A DNA stretch of 64,000 nt, from assembly GCA_946481275.1 (NCBI GenBank), contig CAMLMV010000001.1, positions 248,001 to 312,000 of the forward strand, in the 5' to 3' direction. Made by a program: the position numbers and the translations under genes. Shown here piece by piece: positions 63,239 to 64,000 of the stretch; the stretch's first letter is position 1; each line of letters starts with the position of its first letter. The notes beneath the pieces were generated by a model. It did not search any database. It had not been told where the DNA came from and saw nothing but the letters and a program-made list of their open reading frames with translations. The stretch is from an uncultured Massilia sp. (GTDB taxonomy: Bacteria; Pseudomonadota; Gammaproteobacteria; Burkholderiales; Burkholderiaceae).

Positions 63239-63718
63239 ATGCATTCGAACCTGTCCTTCCTCGCCATGCCCGCCGCCCCGACGCCGAAAGTGCTGAAGGC
63301 CTTCCGCAAGGACGCAGGATGGAACGAGACGGGCGACGCCGCCTTGAACGGCGCGTTCGCACCCGGCAGCCGGGTGCAGTGGGCCGCGGTCCTGTCCGGC
63401 AAGAAGACAATCGGCATCGTGCGGCTGGAGCTGGCGCCGCCACAGTTCTGTTACCTGTCCGAGCTGGTGATCCTGAGCGAGTACCGCGGCCGCGGCGTGG
63501 GCGAGTGGTTCATGGAGGAGATCGAACGGTTCTGCCTGGCGCGGGGCATCGATCGCGTCGTCCTGCAGGCGAACGACGATTCCCGCGGCTTCTACGACAA
63601 GCTGCATTACCAGGCCGACCCGGTGGCGCCAGGCTTCCTCAAGAAAGACATCAATCCGCTGCAGCGCAAGCCGGCATTCCCGTTCGCGCGCGGCAACCCG
63701 GGCGTGCGCCCGGGCTGA
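63239..63718 (+). CDS. GNAT-family N-acetyltransferase
   Basis: 159 residues. Motif A at about 82-100 (YLSELVILSEYRGRGVGEWFMEEIE; R-G-R-G-V-G binds CoA), then the VVLQANDDSRGFYDKLHY motif B. The ATG follows a T-rich leader. Starts 25 codons upstream are possible but lack a ribosome site. Substrate unknown. It converges on the phosphorylase gene end, 9 bases apart. Confidence 0.85.
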   Translation: MHSNLSFLAMPAAPTPKVLKAFRKDAGWNETGDAALNGAFAPGSRVQWAAVLSGKKTIGIVRLELAPPQFCYLSELVILSEYRGRGVGEWFMEEIERFCLARGIDRVVLQANDDSRGFYDKLHYQADPVAPGFLKKDINPLQRKPAFPFARGNPGVRPG

Positions 63719-63727
63719 CGCCGGCGC

Positions 63728-64000
63728 TCAGGGTACCGTCACCTCGACGCGGTAGGTGCGGCCCGCTTCGATGCCGGCGATGTGCGCATGCGCCAGCGTC
63801 TTGCCGTCGCATGCGACCGTCGTCCGCTCGACGGCGCCGCGCGTCACGCTGACGTCGAACGTGGCCCCGCGGAACTCGCGGCGCACGCGCATGGATGGCC
63901 AGTGCGCCGGCAGTTGCGGGTTCACGACGAGGCCCGTCGCATCGCCCTTCAAACCGCACAGGCCCTCGACGATCGAGCGGTAGACCCACGAGACGGTGCC
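63728..64000 (-). CDS. GH94-type glycoside phosphorylase, C-terminal part (cut by window edge)
   Basis: The last 90 codons of a gene entering from beyond the window. Seen: GTVSWVYRSIVEGLCGLKGDATGL and VNPQLPAHWPSMRVRREFRGATFDV (in parts), the C-terminal signature of cellobiose/cellodextrin and chitobiose phosphorylases. These split beta-glucosides with phosphate and so feed glucose-1-phosphate to the cell. It probably belongs to a sugar locus extending past the window; the LacI-type gene nearby may control it. Confidence 0.82.
   Translation of the reverse strand, partial: GTVSWVYRSIVEGLCGLKGDATGLVVNPQLPAHWPSMRVRREFRGATFDVSVTRGAVERTTVACDGKTLAHAHIAGIEAGRTYRVEVTVP

Noticed and set aside
62944..63852. 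A frame through the gene-free stretch into the acetyltransferase gene
   Set aside because: No start with a ribosome site, mixed composition, and it continues only as a shadow of the acetyltransferase gene.
1..64000. tRNA, rRNA or CRISPR arrays
   Set aside because: No cloverleaf with the GTTCRANYC motif, no ribosomal conserved sequence and no regular spaced repeats were seen by eye.

Overview
The window is high-GC chromosomal DNA, with coding third positions almost always G or C. It most resembles a Massilia-like member of the Oxalobacteraceae (Betaproteobacteria). Supporting signs are the mdc malonate genes, MSHA-type minor pilins with a giant MshQ-like protein, a PEP-CTERM protein beside a PrsT-like TPR lipoprotein, ECF41-type SigJ, FlgO-family lipoproteins and several GGDEF/EAL proteins. 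The assignment comes from gene content, not from a database search. I saw no rRNA, tRNA, CRISPR array, intact insertion sequence or prophage.

Layout. 1-3440: end of a hybrid histidine kinase, a sugar-porter MFS transporter and a secreted alpha/beta hydrolase. 3434-11757: a complete malonate decarboxylase operon (mdcABCDE, madL, madM, mdcG, mdcH), read leftward and divergent from its LysR regulator mdcR. 11759-17927: a CBS-domain protein and two two-component systems, one with a large propeller sensor and one with a small cytosolic kinase. 18056-22735: Dps, a decayed diguanylate cyclase, a PEP-CTERM protein and PrsT. 22737-30519: an FAD monooxygenase, metE/metR with a palindrome-rich shared promoter, a DUF805 protein, a PP2C-like phosphatase and a SnoaL-like protein. 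30488-36542: a DUF817 membrane protein and the minor-pilin operon mshQ-C-D-O-P. 36543-46899: a truncated TetR gene, a TonB-dependent receptor, an ECF41 sigma factor, a diguanylate cyclase, a KfrA-like coiled-coil protein, an Lrp regulator facing a drug/metabolite exporter, a collapsed class A beta-lactamase, an acetyltransferase, a hemerythrin-like protein and a quinone-reductase-like flavoprotein.

47026-51592 is a tightly coupled three-gene operon (YaiO-like TPR and beta-barrel protein, LTA-synthase-like membrane sulfatase, GH18-like periplasmic hydrolase). It is the best candidate here for an uncharacterised envelope polysaccharide system. 51803-64000 holds two FlgO-family lipoproteins, two universal stress proteins behind a perfect FNR-type box, a MaoC-like protein, a LivJ-type binding protein, TetR, a diacylglycerol kinase, a PAS-GGDEF-EAL protein, a disordered Gly/Gln-rich protein, a LacI regulator, a possible small RNA with its own promoter and terminator, an acetyltransferase and the end of a GH94-type phosphorylase.

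Themes. The malonate genes form one metabolic unit: import, activation of the prosthetic group, decarboxylation and LysR control. Oxygen and c-di-GMP sensing recur, through the FNR box, hemerythrin-like protein and GGDEF/EAL proteins. At least three genes are remnants (GGDEF, TetR, beta-lactamase), so this part of the chromosome is losing accessory genes.
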